A stretch of 24,909 bases of DNA, from contig CAJUPU010000042.1 of NCBI GenBank assembly GCA_910588495.1, positions 1 to 24,909 of the forward strand. Reading direction: 5' to 3'. Under the pieces are notes generated by a model. It ran no database searches, was not told the origin of the DNA, and saw nothing but the letters and a program-made list of their open reading frames with translations. The translations under genes and the position numbers were made by a program. Below, in pieces: positions 7,181-14,702 of this stretch. The stretch is from an uncultured Oscillospiraceae bacterium (GTDB lineage: Bacteria > Bacillota > Clostridia > Oscillospirales > Oscillospiraceae). Position 1 is the stretch's first letter; each line of letters begins with the position of its first letter.

Positions 7181-7861
7181 TTATCCATAGATGCGGCAGG
7201 CGGCGTATTTGGAGAACGCCCCCGCCCGCCGGTTGGGGAGCCCCACCGCGTCCCGGATGACGCCGGGGAGGAACGCGTCCCACTTCACCTCCAGGATGGT
7301 AACGGCCTCCCCCGCCGGGACGGTCACGCACGCCCGGTCCAGAAAGTCCACGCAGCCCAGCCCGGTGCGGATGTCGTAGTCCAGCGTCACCCGCACGTTC
7401 CCCGGAGCATAGACGAAAGGCTCCCGGGTGTAGTCCACGATGGTGCGGGGCCGCAGGCCCTGGCTCCTCATCTTGTGGTACAGCTCCTGGACCAGGGGGC
7501 GGCCGCTGCCCGGCATCCAGGCCAGATCCCCGTCCACGATGGCCTGGACCTCTCCGGCAGACAGCTCCGCCGTCGCTTTGGCGCCCAGTCCGTTCCACTT
7601 GCTCTTCTTCTCCAGGCGGATGAAGGAGGGATCGCCGTTGTAATATCGGATCCGGAATTTTTCCCTGCGGTCCACCCCGTCGATCTTCTCCCGGAGGGCC
7701 TTGTCCCGCCGGTCGTCGAAGTACAGGCTCCTGATCTGGTACGACCCGCCCACGGCGTGGAGGTCGGCCCGGCACACCGCCCCAAGCCGCGCCCGAAGGG
7801 CCAGCCGGTCGGCCAGATCGATCTCGTGCTTCCACTCGTGCCGGTATGGTGTCATCGCCAT
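7181..7861 (-). CDS. VTC-domain protein (polyphosphate polymerase-like)
   Basis: Soluble protein of about 226 residues, the size of a free-standing VTC catalytic domain. The basic and acidic residues that line the polymerase tunnel are present in order: RHEWKHEI near 7-14, IRSLYFDD near 43-50, RIRYYNG near 70-76, LEKKSK near 83-88, RPRTIVDYTREPF near 137-149 and TILEVKW near 188-194. In yeast the VTC domain makes polyphosphate from ATP; in bacteria the domain appears with DUF4956 and CotH and its product is less certain. The start is ATG 7861 (AAAGGA four bases before) or ATG 7855 (better spacing, MTPYRHEW); the two differ by two residues. First gene of the operon. No convincing promoter is seen in the 115 bases before it. 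Confidence 0.85.
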   Translation of the reverse strand: MAMTPYRHEWKHEIDLADRLALRARLGAVCRADLHAVGGSYQIRSLYFDDRRDKALREKIDGVDRREKFRIRYYNGDPSFIRLEKKSKWNGLGAKATAELSAGEVQAIVDGDLAWMPGSGRPLVQELYHKMRSQGLRPRTIVDYTREPFVYAPGNVRVTLDYDIRTGLGCVDFLDRACVTVPAGEAVTILEVKWDAFLPGVIRDAVGLPNRRAGAFSKYAACRIYG

Positions 7862-7975
7862 CACATCCTTTCCATGGAGGGACTTTAACACAGCAGGCTG
7901 AACCGTTGCTGAAAAATACCATCCCAAAAAATGAACAAACTGTAGATCTGTGGGCGGGGCGCAGGGTCCGGCCCA

Positions 7976-8010
7976 GAAAACAAGGGGGCCGCGCCCGTTG
8001 GGCGCGGCCC
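7976..8010 (-). terminator. Terminator after the second MATE gene
   Basis: On the minus strand, an 11-bp perfect GC stem (8010-8000 with 7996-7986, loop of 3) is followed by CCTTGTTTTC. It separates the MATE gene from the VTC operon that follows in the same direction. Confidence 0.7.
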
Positions 8011-8054
8011 TCCTATTTCCCGATCCGAGCCGTATCCCCGGCCCGAATCTCCCT

Positions 8055-9422
8055 TCAAACGCCCTCTCCGGCCGCTTTGATCTTCTTGATCCACTTTCTG
8101 CCCCGCAGGCGGAACACACACCAGACGGCCTTGATCACGTGGTCCAGCCGCAGGCACAAAAACACCCAGAAGGGGGGCCAGCACCACACCAGGCCCGCCA
8201 GATATCCCAGAGGCACGCTCACCACCCACAAAAACACCACGTCGGCGATCATGAGGAAGCGCGTGTCCCCGCCGCCCCGGAGCACCCCCTTGGTGAGGAT
8301 GGAGGCGGGGGCCATGAACATGGTGATCACGCCTACCGAGCGCATCAGCTCCATGGCGATGGCATGGGTCTCGGGCAGGATCTTGTAGCTCCCCACCACC
8401 AGGGGGCTGATCAGGACGATCGCCCCTCCGCACAGCGCCCCCAGCGCGAAGCCCAGCGCGGTAAAGGTGACGCCCTGGCGCTGGGCTTTGTCCGGGTCGC
8501 CCTCCCCCAGGGTGTTGCCGGTGATGATGACGGCGGATTGGCCCAGGCCGCTGGTGAACACGGTGGCGATCTGCTGGGTCACATGGGTGATGGTGTAGGC
8601 GGACATGAACGTGTCGCCGATATGGCCCACCACCGCCATGGTCACGCTGTTCCCCAGGCCCAAAAGGGTGTCGCTGACCATCACCGGCAGGGAGATGCGC
8701 AGATACTCCGGCGCCAAGTCCCCGCAGGGGTCCAGGATATCCCGGACCCGGAACCGGGCTTTCTTTTCGACGAGGAAGAAGTAGCCGCAGATGGCGGCGA
8801 ACTCGAAGCACCGGCTGATCAGGGTGCCCAGGGCCGCCCCGGCCACCCCCATGGCGGGGGCGCCCAGCTCGCCGAAGATGAACAGCCAGTTGAAGAAGAT
8901 ATTGATGAAGAACGCCCCCACGGACACGATGAGGGGGATGTGCATCTGCTTGAGGTTGCGCAGCACGATGGTGGTGGTGGTGGACAGCCCGAACAGGAAA
9001 AAGCAGGGCAGCGCCCAGTACAGGTAGCGCACCCCCTCGGCCACCACCTTCGGGTAGGGGGTGAGCAGGGCCAGGACCCCGGCAGGGGTCAGCCCCACCA
9101 CCGCCGTGAACAGCAGGGATATGATCAGGCAGCAGCGGTACATCAGGCTCAAAGCCTTGCGCAGGCTGGGCATGTCCCCCGCCCCCCAATACCGGGCGAT
9201 GAGCACGCTGGCCCCCATGCCCATCCCCATGGACATGAACTGGAACAGGCTGTGGATCTGGGTGGCCGCAGCGGCGGCGGACAGCGCCGTCTCGTTGAGC
9301 TGGCCCAGCATCACCGTGTCCATCATGTTCACGCCCACCGTGATGATCTGCTGGGCGGCGATCGGCCCACCGATGACCAGTACCTTCTTGTAAAATCCCC
9401 GATCGCGCACAAACAGCCCCAT
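8055..9422 (-). CDS. MATE-family efflux transporter (second copy type)
   Basis: Polytopic protein of 455 residues with about 12 membrane segments. The N-terminal half shows VNMMDTVMLGQLNETALSA, near the NorM/DinF signature for the first helices, and YWGAGDMP after helix 2. The second half repeats the pattern with NSVTMAVVGHIGDTFMSA, and the tail is basic (RLRGRKWIKKIK). It is not a close copy of the MATE at 945-2282. The ATG at 9422 gives the usual MATE N-terminus (GLFVRDRGFYKKVLVI); the ribosome site AAGGAGAGGGG lies somewhat far upstream. Last gene of the CoA-transferase/dehydratase cluster, after a 118-base gap with strong hairpins. Export of a pathway product or a toxic acid is possible but unproven. 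Confidence 0.88.
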   Translation of the reverse strand: MGLFVRDRGFYKKVLVIGGPIAAQQIITVGVNMMDTVMLGQLNETALSAAAAATQIHSLFQFMSMGMGMGASVLIARYWGAGDMPSLRKALSLMYRCCLIISLLFTAVVGLTPAGVLALLTPYPKVVAEGVRYLYWALPCFFLFGLSTTTTIVLRNLKQMHIPLIVSVGAFFINIFFNWLFIFGELGAPAMGVAGAALGTLISRCFEFAAICGYFFLVEKKARFRVRDILDPCGDLAPEYLRISLPVMVSDTLLGLGNSVTMAVVGHIGDTFMSAYTITHVTQQIATVFTSGLGQSAVIITGNTLGEGDPDKAQRQGVTFTALGFALGALCGGAIVLISPLVVGSYKILPETHAIAMELMRSVGVITMFMAPASILTKGVLRGGGDTRFLMIADVVFLWVVSVPLGYLAGLVWCWPPFWVFLCLRLDHVIKAVWCVFRLRGRKWIKKIKAAGEGV

Positions 9423-9457
9423 CCGCGCCGCACCCCTCTCCTTTTGTTCCGCCGTTC

Positions 9458-9516
9458 CGGCGCGCCTCAACGCGCCGCAGCCGCCTCCCGTCGAAAGCGG
9501 AAGGCGGCACGGCGCG
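9458..9516 (-). promoter_or_regulatory. Leader with two mutually exclusive hairpins before the second MATE gene
   Basis: The arm at 9471-9477 (CGCGCCG) can pair with 9458-9464 (CGGCGCG, 6-base loop). It can instead extend a longer hairpin, 9471-9486 with 9502-9516 (outer 7 bp, a small bulge, inner GCCGCCT/AGGCGGC). The two structures exclude each other and lie 20-75 bases before the ribosome site, a geometry compatible with attenuation. High GC makes chance pairing fairly likely. Confidence 0.35.
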
Positions 9517-9540
9517 CTCAGGCATATGTCCGATCTGCGC

Positions 9541-10770
9541 TCAGATCACTTTTTTGCTTTTCAGCTCGTCCAGCTGCTCCTGGGACAGCCCCAGCAGGCC
9601 GCCGTATATCTCGCCGTTGCTGCCGCCCAGCTCCGGGCTGGACTGGTAGTCCACCGTCACCGCGCTCATCTTGGGCGCGAAACCGGGGAGCTTCACCTTG
9701 CCCCGCTGGGGGTGGTCAACCTCCACCATCATCTGGCGGTCGGGGGCGTAGTACTGGGGATCGTTGGTGATGTCGTCCACACTGAGCAGGGCGCCGGCGG
9801 GCACATCCGCCTTGCACAGGATCTCCATGGCCTCGAACTTGTCGTGGTCCTTCAGCCACTCCTTGATGGCGCCGTCGCAGATCTCCCGGTTCTGGAAGCG
9901 CAGGCGGGGGGTGGCCATCTCGGGGCACACGTCCTGCTTCAGGTCGGGGCGGCCGATGGCCTCGCACAGGTTGTCCCACTGCTTGCTGCCCGGGGCCCGG
10001 GAGCAGTAGATGTGGACGTAGTCGTTGAGGCCGAAGGGCTTGCAGGGGTAGGTGTCGGAGGGACCCACGTCCTCCAAGGGCATCCCATTGGCCACCCGGC
10101 GGTTGGGCACCCTGCCGTTGTTGTAGTAGGGCTCCCACTGGCTGCGGCTCAGGCCGATCATGAAGTCCTGCATGGCCACGTCCACCCGCTGGCCGATCCC
10201 CTCCCGTTCCCGCTGGAGCAGGGCGGCGATGATGGACAGGGCCAGCATCTGGCCGGTGCCCGAGTCGGCCACCGAGATCCCGCACTTGATGGGCCGCTCG
10301 GGCAGGCCGGTGGCGGACACCATCACGCCGGTGTGGGTGGCGATGGGGTCGAAGGCGGGGTAATCCTTATAGGGGCCCTTCTGGGAAAAGCCCTTCAGCC
10401 CGGCGTAGACGATCTTGGGGTTGAGCTCCCTGCACGCCTCATAGGTCAGCCCCAGGTTGTCCATGGAGCCGGGGCCCATGTTCTCCACGATCACGTCGCA
10501 CTTGGCCACCAGGCTCTTGAGCAGCTCCAGGCCCTCGGGGGCCTTGGCGTTGCAGGTGATGGACTTCTTGTTCATGTTCATCGCCAAAAATCCGTAGGTG
10601 TCCACGCCGGGCTCCGCCTGGGAGTAGCGGCCCAGCTCCCCCCGGCCGGGGCGCTCCACCTTGAGCACCTCCGCCCCCAGCCAGGCCAGGGTCTCGGTGC
10701 AGGAGGTGCCGGACTCGAATTGCGTCATGTCCAATACGCGGTAACCGGAAAGTGGTCCTTTACAAGCCAT
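9541..10770 (-). CDS. Family III CoA-transferase (CaiB/BaiF/Frc type)
   Basis: Protein of 409 residues, the usual length. The N-terminus GYRVLDMTQFESG with WLGAEVLKVERPGRGE is the typical opening of formyl-CoA transferase relatives. Asp169 in ISVADSGTGQ aligns with the catalytic Asp of Frc, which forms the acyl-anhydride intermediate; GQRVDVAMQD follows as expected. These enzymes move CoA from a donor acyl-CoA to a carboxylic acid. In anaerobes they activate acids for 2-hydroxyacyl-CoA dehydratases (HadA, FldA, HgdA-type systems), and dehydratase-like genes lie two and three genes upstream in the same operon. The start ATG 10770 has GGAGG nine bases before. The acid substrate cannot be named from sequence. 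Confidence 0.9.
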   Translation of the reverse strand: MACKGPLSGYRVLDMTQFESGTSCTETLAWLGAEVLKVERPGRGELGRYSQAEPGVDTYGFLAMNMNKKSITCNAKAPEGLELLKSLVAKCDVIVENMGPGSMDNLGLTYEACRELNPKIVYAGLKGFSQKGPYKDYPAFDPIATHTGVMVSATGLPERPIKCGISVADSGTGQMLALSIIAALLQREREGIGQRVDVAMQDFMIGLSRSQWEPYYNNGRVPNRRVANGMPLEDVGPSDTYPCKPFGLNDYVHIYCSRAPGSKQWDNLCEAIGRPDLKQDVCPEMATPRLRFQNREICDGAIKEWLKDHDKFEAMEILCKADVPAGALLSVDDITNDPQYYAPDRQMMVEVDHPQRGKVKLPGFAPKMSAVTVDYQSSPELGGSNGEIYGGLLGLSQEQLDELKSKKVI

Positions 10771-10861
10771 AACATTGTTCCTCCGTTTCATTTTGATGGC
10801 CGCCGGCGGCGTGCCAATGACGGCGCCGGCGGGATGACTGACGACTTTTGCTAGGCTGTCC

Positions 10862-13333
10862 TCACTTGCGCAGGCAGGCGTACTCCTCAAACAGAGGCAT
10901 CAGGGACTCCACATCCTCCGTCCGCTGGCCCTTTACACACCTCATTTCCCCATCGAACACCATGGTGTTGGGCTCATCCTTGCTGTAGGGCTTCCACTCC
11001 ACCTTGGCTGCGTCAAAATAGGAGTTGTCCGCATTGGGATCGCCGTCCAGGATGAAGCTGGCCCAGGCTTTTCGCATGGCCCTGCCCAGATCCTCCGGGC
11101 CGCTGAAGCCCTGTGCCCCGGGGTAGAGGGCATTTTTTTCGGAGCCGTGGCCCGCCCGGATGCCGTCCTGGTTGGGCGCATACCACTCAAAGGAGAACAG
11201 GTAGGCATTAGAACCATTTTGGGCGAATGCCTCGGCGATCAACACCGCGCTGACCTTCTGGTTGATGTCGTTCTTGAAATCCTTGTAGGCCGTGACCTCG
11301 TCCCGCTCGTATTCGGTGCCGGTGCGCTTGCTCCGATCCACATACCCCTGGAACAGGGCCTCGGCTTCGGCACTGGCCTGCTTGCCGTTGACTGTGGGCA
11401 GCTTCGTGGCGGGGTCGGCCTCCGCCAGCTTGCCCCAGTTGGCGGACATGATGTCTGCTCTGGCGCCCGCCGCATCCTTGCCGGCCAGGTCCCGGTCGTA
11501 CTCGCCGCCGGTAGTGCCCACCAGGATCTGGATGCCCTTCTTCGCCGCCTTTTCGATGGCGGCCCAGCGCTCCTCGGTGGTGACGGGGATGACCACGCCG
11601 TCGGCCACATTGCTGAAGGTCTTGCCCTGGCAGCCCTTGGGATAGGCCCCCACGCCACCCACGCTCAAGCCGCTCTGGGCGGTGGCAAAGCTGTCCGCGC
11701 CCAGTGTCAAGCCCTCCGCGATCGTGGTGACATAGTCAGCCTCCTCAGCGGCCACGGGAGCATTGCCGTCCATGGCCCCCTTGGCATACTTCTGGAACTG
11801 GCCCGCCTCATATTCGCTCTCGGACAAGGGCATTACGGAGATACGGTCGATGGCCACGCCGCTCTCCATGATCACCTTCTGGAAATAATCATGGGCCTGC
11901 TCGATGAGCAGCATGGCGGAGGCGTTGGCCGCGCCAGCGGACTGGCCGCCGATGGTGACGTTATGAGGATCGCCGCCGAAGCCTGCGATGTTGGCCTGCA
12001 CCCATTTCAGAGACTCCAAGTAATCCAGGCGCATGAGGTTATTGCTGGCGTCATAGGGGTTTTTCCCATCGACGGTGTAGCTGTCGTAGTCGGAGAAGCA
12101 CTGGAGGTTGATGGAGCCGTAATAGCCCACGCGAATATTTACCACGGCCACGATCAGATCAGGATTCTCCATGACGATCGCGGAGGGATCGAAGGTATTG
12201 CTATTGCTCCCTGTCCCGCCTCCGCAGGTGTTCCACACCAGTACGCCCTTATCGGCCGCGCTGCTGGTGGGATTCACATAGATATCCAAGGTCAGCGTGC
12301 CCTCTTCCCCGCTGACGGACGCGCCCCGGAATTGGTTGGTCACGGTGGCGGCCTCATCCCGGGCATCCAAATCCTCCGCGCTGGCGGTGGTCACCGGCAC
12401 CGGCCGCTGCCAGCGCTCATAGGTGGCGTAGGGGATGTTGGTGTACTTGACCAGGTCCCGGTCCACCTGGCGGCCGGTAAATGTGCCCAGGGGAGTCTTT
12501 GCCCGGTTGACGGGGGCCGGCACATCCTTTTCGCCGATGGAGCCCTCGCCCTCCACCTCAACGGGAAGGGTGGAAACGAGCTTGCCCACCTGGGCGTCCT
12601 TGTCCACCACGACCTTTACGCCCGGGGCGCCGACGATGATCGTACCGGTTTTAGATTTCCCCGTGACGGTGAGGGTGGCCCCCACGGCGCAGGGTGCTAC
12701 GACAATGCTCTCGGCGGCGGAAACGCCGTCCAGCTTTACGCCGCCGGCCGCCACAATGACGGCCTTTTTCTGCTCACCGGTGACGGCGGAATCCTTCTCC
12801 ACGACGAAAGCGCCCACCAGATTGTCCAGCATGGTCACGGCTTCCGCCCGGGTGAGGTTCCGGCTTGGGGCAAAGCTGTTGCCGCCCACTCCGCGCACCA
12901 CGCCCCTCTGGGCCAGGGCGGCTACACTGCCCTCCGCCCAGGCGGAGACCGCGTCCGCGTCGCTGAACGTGAGGGCCGTGTCTGCCGGCTCGGCAATGCC
13001 AAACGCCTGGCACAGCATGACGGCGGCCCGCTCCCGGCTGACCTTCTCAGCGGCGCCGGTCCCGGCCTCCTCGACATAGCCCGTCAGGCTGCTGAGTACG
13101 GCGACAAATTCCGCCCGCCCCATCTCGCCGTCAGGGTCAAGATCACCGTTTTCATCACCGCTGAACACGCCCAGGCCGGACCATCGGTCTGCGGCCGCAG
13201 CGCTCCAGTGGCCCACTGTGTCGCGGAACCCTTTGGGGGACTGCTCCGCCGCAAAGGCGGGCCCGACCAGCGCGGAGGCCAGGACGGCCAGGCACAGAAC
13301 AAATGAGCATACTCGTCCATAAAGTCGTTTCAT
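10862..13333 (-). CDS. SLH-anchored secreted type B carboxylesterase
   Basis: About 823 residues. Order: signal peptide (1-29, ending GPAFA), S-layer homology modules (about 33-165; GFRDTVGHW, GRAEFVAVL, LTRAEAVTML), a beta-rich Gly/Val/Lys linker (about 170-280), then a pnbA-type esterase domain (about 285-823). The nucleophile is Ser465 in GGQSAG after FGGDPHNVT, where the family usually has GESAG. His729 in AGHGSE and probably Glu611 in TGGEYD complete the triad. The oxyanion-hole segment reads NTCGGGTG rather than HGGG. The protein should sit on the cell wall and cleave esters outside the cell. Start: ATG 13333 is preferred (signal peptide MKRLYGRV..., GGGAG at 10 bases); ATG 13342 is too close to that site. 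It lies between the dehydratase-like and CoA-transferase genes. Confidence 0.88.
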   Translation of the reverse strand: MKRLYGRVCSFVLCLAVLASALVGPAFAAEQSPKGFRDTVGHWSAAAADRWSGLGVFSGDENGDLDPDGEMGRAEFVAVLSSLTGYVEEAGTGAAEKVSRERAAVMLCQAFGIAEPADTALTFSDADAVSAWAEGSVAALAQRGVVRGVGGNSFAPSRNLTRAEAVTMLDNLVGAFVVEKDSAVTGEQKKAVIVAAGGVKLDGVSAAESIVVAPCAVGATLTVTGKSKTGTIIVGAPGVKVVVDKDAQVGKLVSTLPVEVEGEGSIGEKDVPAPVNRAKTPLGTFTGRQVDRDLVKYTNIPYATYERWQRPVPVTTASAEDLDARDEAATVTNQFRGASVSGEEGTLTLDIYVNPTSSAADKGVLVWNTCGGGTGSNSNTFDPSAIVMENPDLIVAVVNIRVGYYGSINLQCFSDYDSYTVDGKNPYDASNNLMRLDYLESLKWVQANIAGFGGDPHNVTIGGQSAGAANASAMLLIEQAHDYFQKVIMESGVAIDRISVMPLSESEYEAGQFQKYAKGAMDGNAPVAAEEADYVTTIAEGLTLGADSFATAQSGLSVGGVGAYPKGCQGKTFSNVADGVVIPVTTEERWAAIEKAAKKGIQILVGTTGGEYDRDLAGKDAAGARADIMSANWGKLAEADPATKLPTVNGKQASAEAEALFQGYVDRSKRTGTEYERDEVTAYKDFKNDINQKVSAVLIAEAFAQNGSNAYLFSFEWYAPNQDGIRAGHGSEKNALYPGAQGFSGPEDLGRAMRKAWASFILDGDPNADNSYFDAAKVEWKPYSKDEPNTMVFDGEMRCVKGQRTEDVESLMPLFEEYACLRK

Positions 13334-13355
13334 TTCCCGCATACTCCCTTCTCGA

Positions 13356-14702
13356 TCAGCCTTTTTTCTCCTTGCTGGGAATGACCCGCTGTTCGATGAA
13401 CTCCTCCACCAGCCCGGTCATGGTCTCGGCGTTCCACTTTTTGGGGTTGACCGGATCTGCGTGGAAGGCCAGGACGGGTATCCCCGCCTCCTCCAGGTTC
13501 TTTTTGATGAAGTAGCTGCCCTCCACCGCCTGGATGTCGTTGTCCGGGATCATGTACACCACGCCGTCGATGTCGTTCTGCTTGGCCTGCTGGAGGAACC
13601 AGCTGCTGTTCCAGGGCGGCATGTGGAGGAAGTCCTCCATGCCGATGAACCGGGCGGCCAGGGCCCGCAGGGGGTCCTGCTCCACGTGGTTGCGGATATA
13701 GGCGTCGGCCCCCATGGCCAGGTACATGGACCACATGAACACAGCCCCGTACTTCTCTTCGAACCGCTGGTAGAAGGCGAAGTCCTGCCACATGCCCCGG
13801 CCCAGCCACATCATGCGCAGCTTCTCCCCCGGCACGGCGGCCTCGCCCCTGTCCGCCAGGGCGCGGATCTCCTCATAGAGGCCCCGGGCGTGGTCCACCG
13901 CCCACTGGGTGCCCCGCTGCCACTGGGCCTGCATGACGGCGTTGATGGTGTCCACCACGGTGACGGGCACGGGGTGGCAGGAGGCGATCAAATCGCGGAT
14001 CTTCTTGTAATAGCCCTCCTGCTCATTGACCAGGTCCATCACCCTTTGGAGCTTGTTGATGTCGAACAACCTGCCCGTTTTCATCTCCAGCCAGCGAATC
14101 AGCTCCTTCAGCTCCTCCACCGCCAGGTCGATCCGGTCGGTGTCGTACATCTCCTCCCAGCGGTCCGCCGCCAGCTCGTACCAGTTGAGCGGGGCCGTCC
14201 GGGCCACGGTGTTCTCCATGGTGTAAAGGTCCGCCCCATAGTTGTCCGCCAGCAGGCTGAAGATCTTGTTCTGCACGTCGCCGGTGAGCCGGGTGATGCA
14301 GATGGTGGGCCTGGGCAGGCCGCCCCAGGGGCCCATGGGGTTGCCCTCGGCGTCCAGCTTGTGGTCGTCCGGGTCGAAGCTCTCCGCCAGGGCCTGGGCG
14401 TCGTAGCTGTTCAGGTCGGGGCGGTAGCCGTTGTCCTGCATCAGCCCAAAATACTTGCGGGTCATCCGCTTGGCGCCGCAGATGGCCGCCCACCACTGGT
14501 TCACCACGAAGGGGATGTCCATGGCCCGGAAGATCTCCATGGGCACGTCGGCGTTCAGGATGGCGAAATCACAGCCCTCCCGCTCCACCCGCTCCTTCAT
14601 GGAGAAGAACCATTCCTTCTGATACACGCTGGCGGCCTTGGTGGCCTTCAGCTTCTTCACCACCGCGGATCTGGAGGCGGGCGCCTTCCTCTCCTCTGCC
14701 AT
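13356..14702 (-). CDS. 2-hydroxyacyl-CoA dehydratase-like subunit (HGD-D family) lacking the cluster cysteines
   Basis: Protein of 448 residues from the ATG of a TGATG stop-start overlap (a GTG at 14705 is the alternative). It resembles the HgdA/HadB/FldB side of the family: VPMEIFRAMDIPFVVNQWW near 53-71, GYRPDLNSYDAQAL near 93-105 where relatives have a D-x-C-S-Y motif, and DIDGVVYMIPDND plus EEAGIPVLAFHAD near 378-417. In HadBC-type enzymes each subunit holds a [4Fe-4S] cluster through three Cys: before VPxEl, in DxCSY, and after the DGVI strand. Here the matching places read ILNADVP, DLNSY and YMIPDND, with no Cys. The four Cys present (EGCDF, AICGA, TICIT, ASCHP) do not fall at those sites. 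The fold is probably kept; the chemistry is uncertain. Confidence 0.82.
   Translation of the reverse strand: MAEERKAPASRSAVVKKLKATKAASVYQKEWFFSMKERVEREGCDFAILNADVPMEIFRAMDIPFVVNQWWAAICGAKRMTRKYFGLMQDNGYRPDLNSYDAQALAESFDPDDHKLDAEGNPMGPWGGLPRPTICITRLTGDVQNKIFSLLADNYGADLYTMENTVARTAPLNWYELAADRWEEMYDTDRIDLAVEELKELIRWLEMKTGRLFDINKLQRVMDLVNEQEGYYKKIRDLIASCHPVPVTVVDTINAVMQAQWQRGTQWAVDHARGLYEEIRALADRGEAAVPGEKLRMMWLGRGMWQDFAFYQRFEEKYGAVFMWSMYLAMGADAYIRNHVEQDPLRALAARFIGMEDFLHMPPWNSSWFLQQAKQNDIDGVVYMIPDNDIQAVEGSYFIKKNLEEAGIPVLAFHADPVNPKKWNAETMTGLVEEFIEQRVIPSKEKKG

Noticed and set aside
7950..9770. Long plus-strand frame opposite the second MATE gene
   Set aside because: Product is His/Gln/Gly-rich with no recognisable motif; the minus strand encodes an intact MATE protein.
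11147..13306. Long plus-strand frame opposite the SLH esterase
   Set aside because: No ribosome site or domain; the minus strand has a signal peptide, SLH modules and a catalytic triad.
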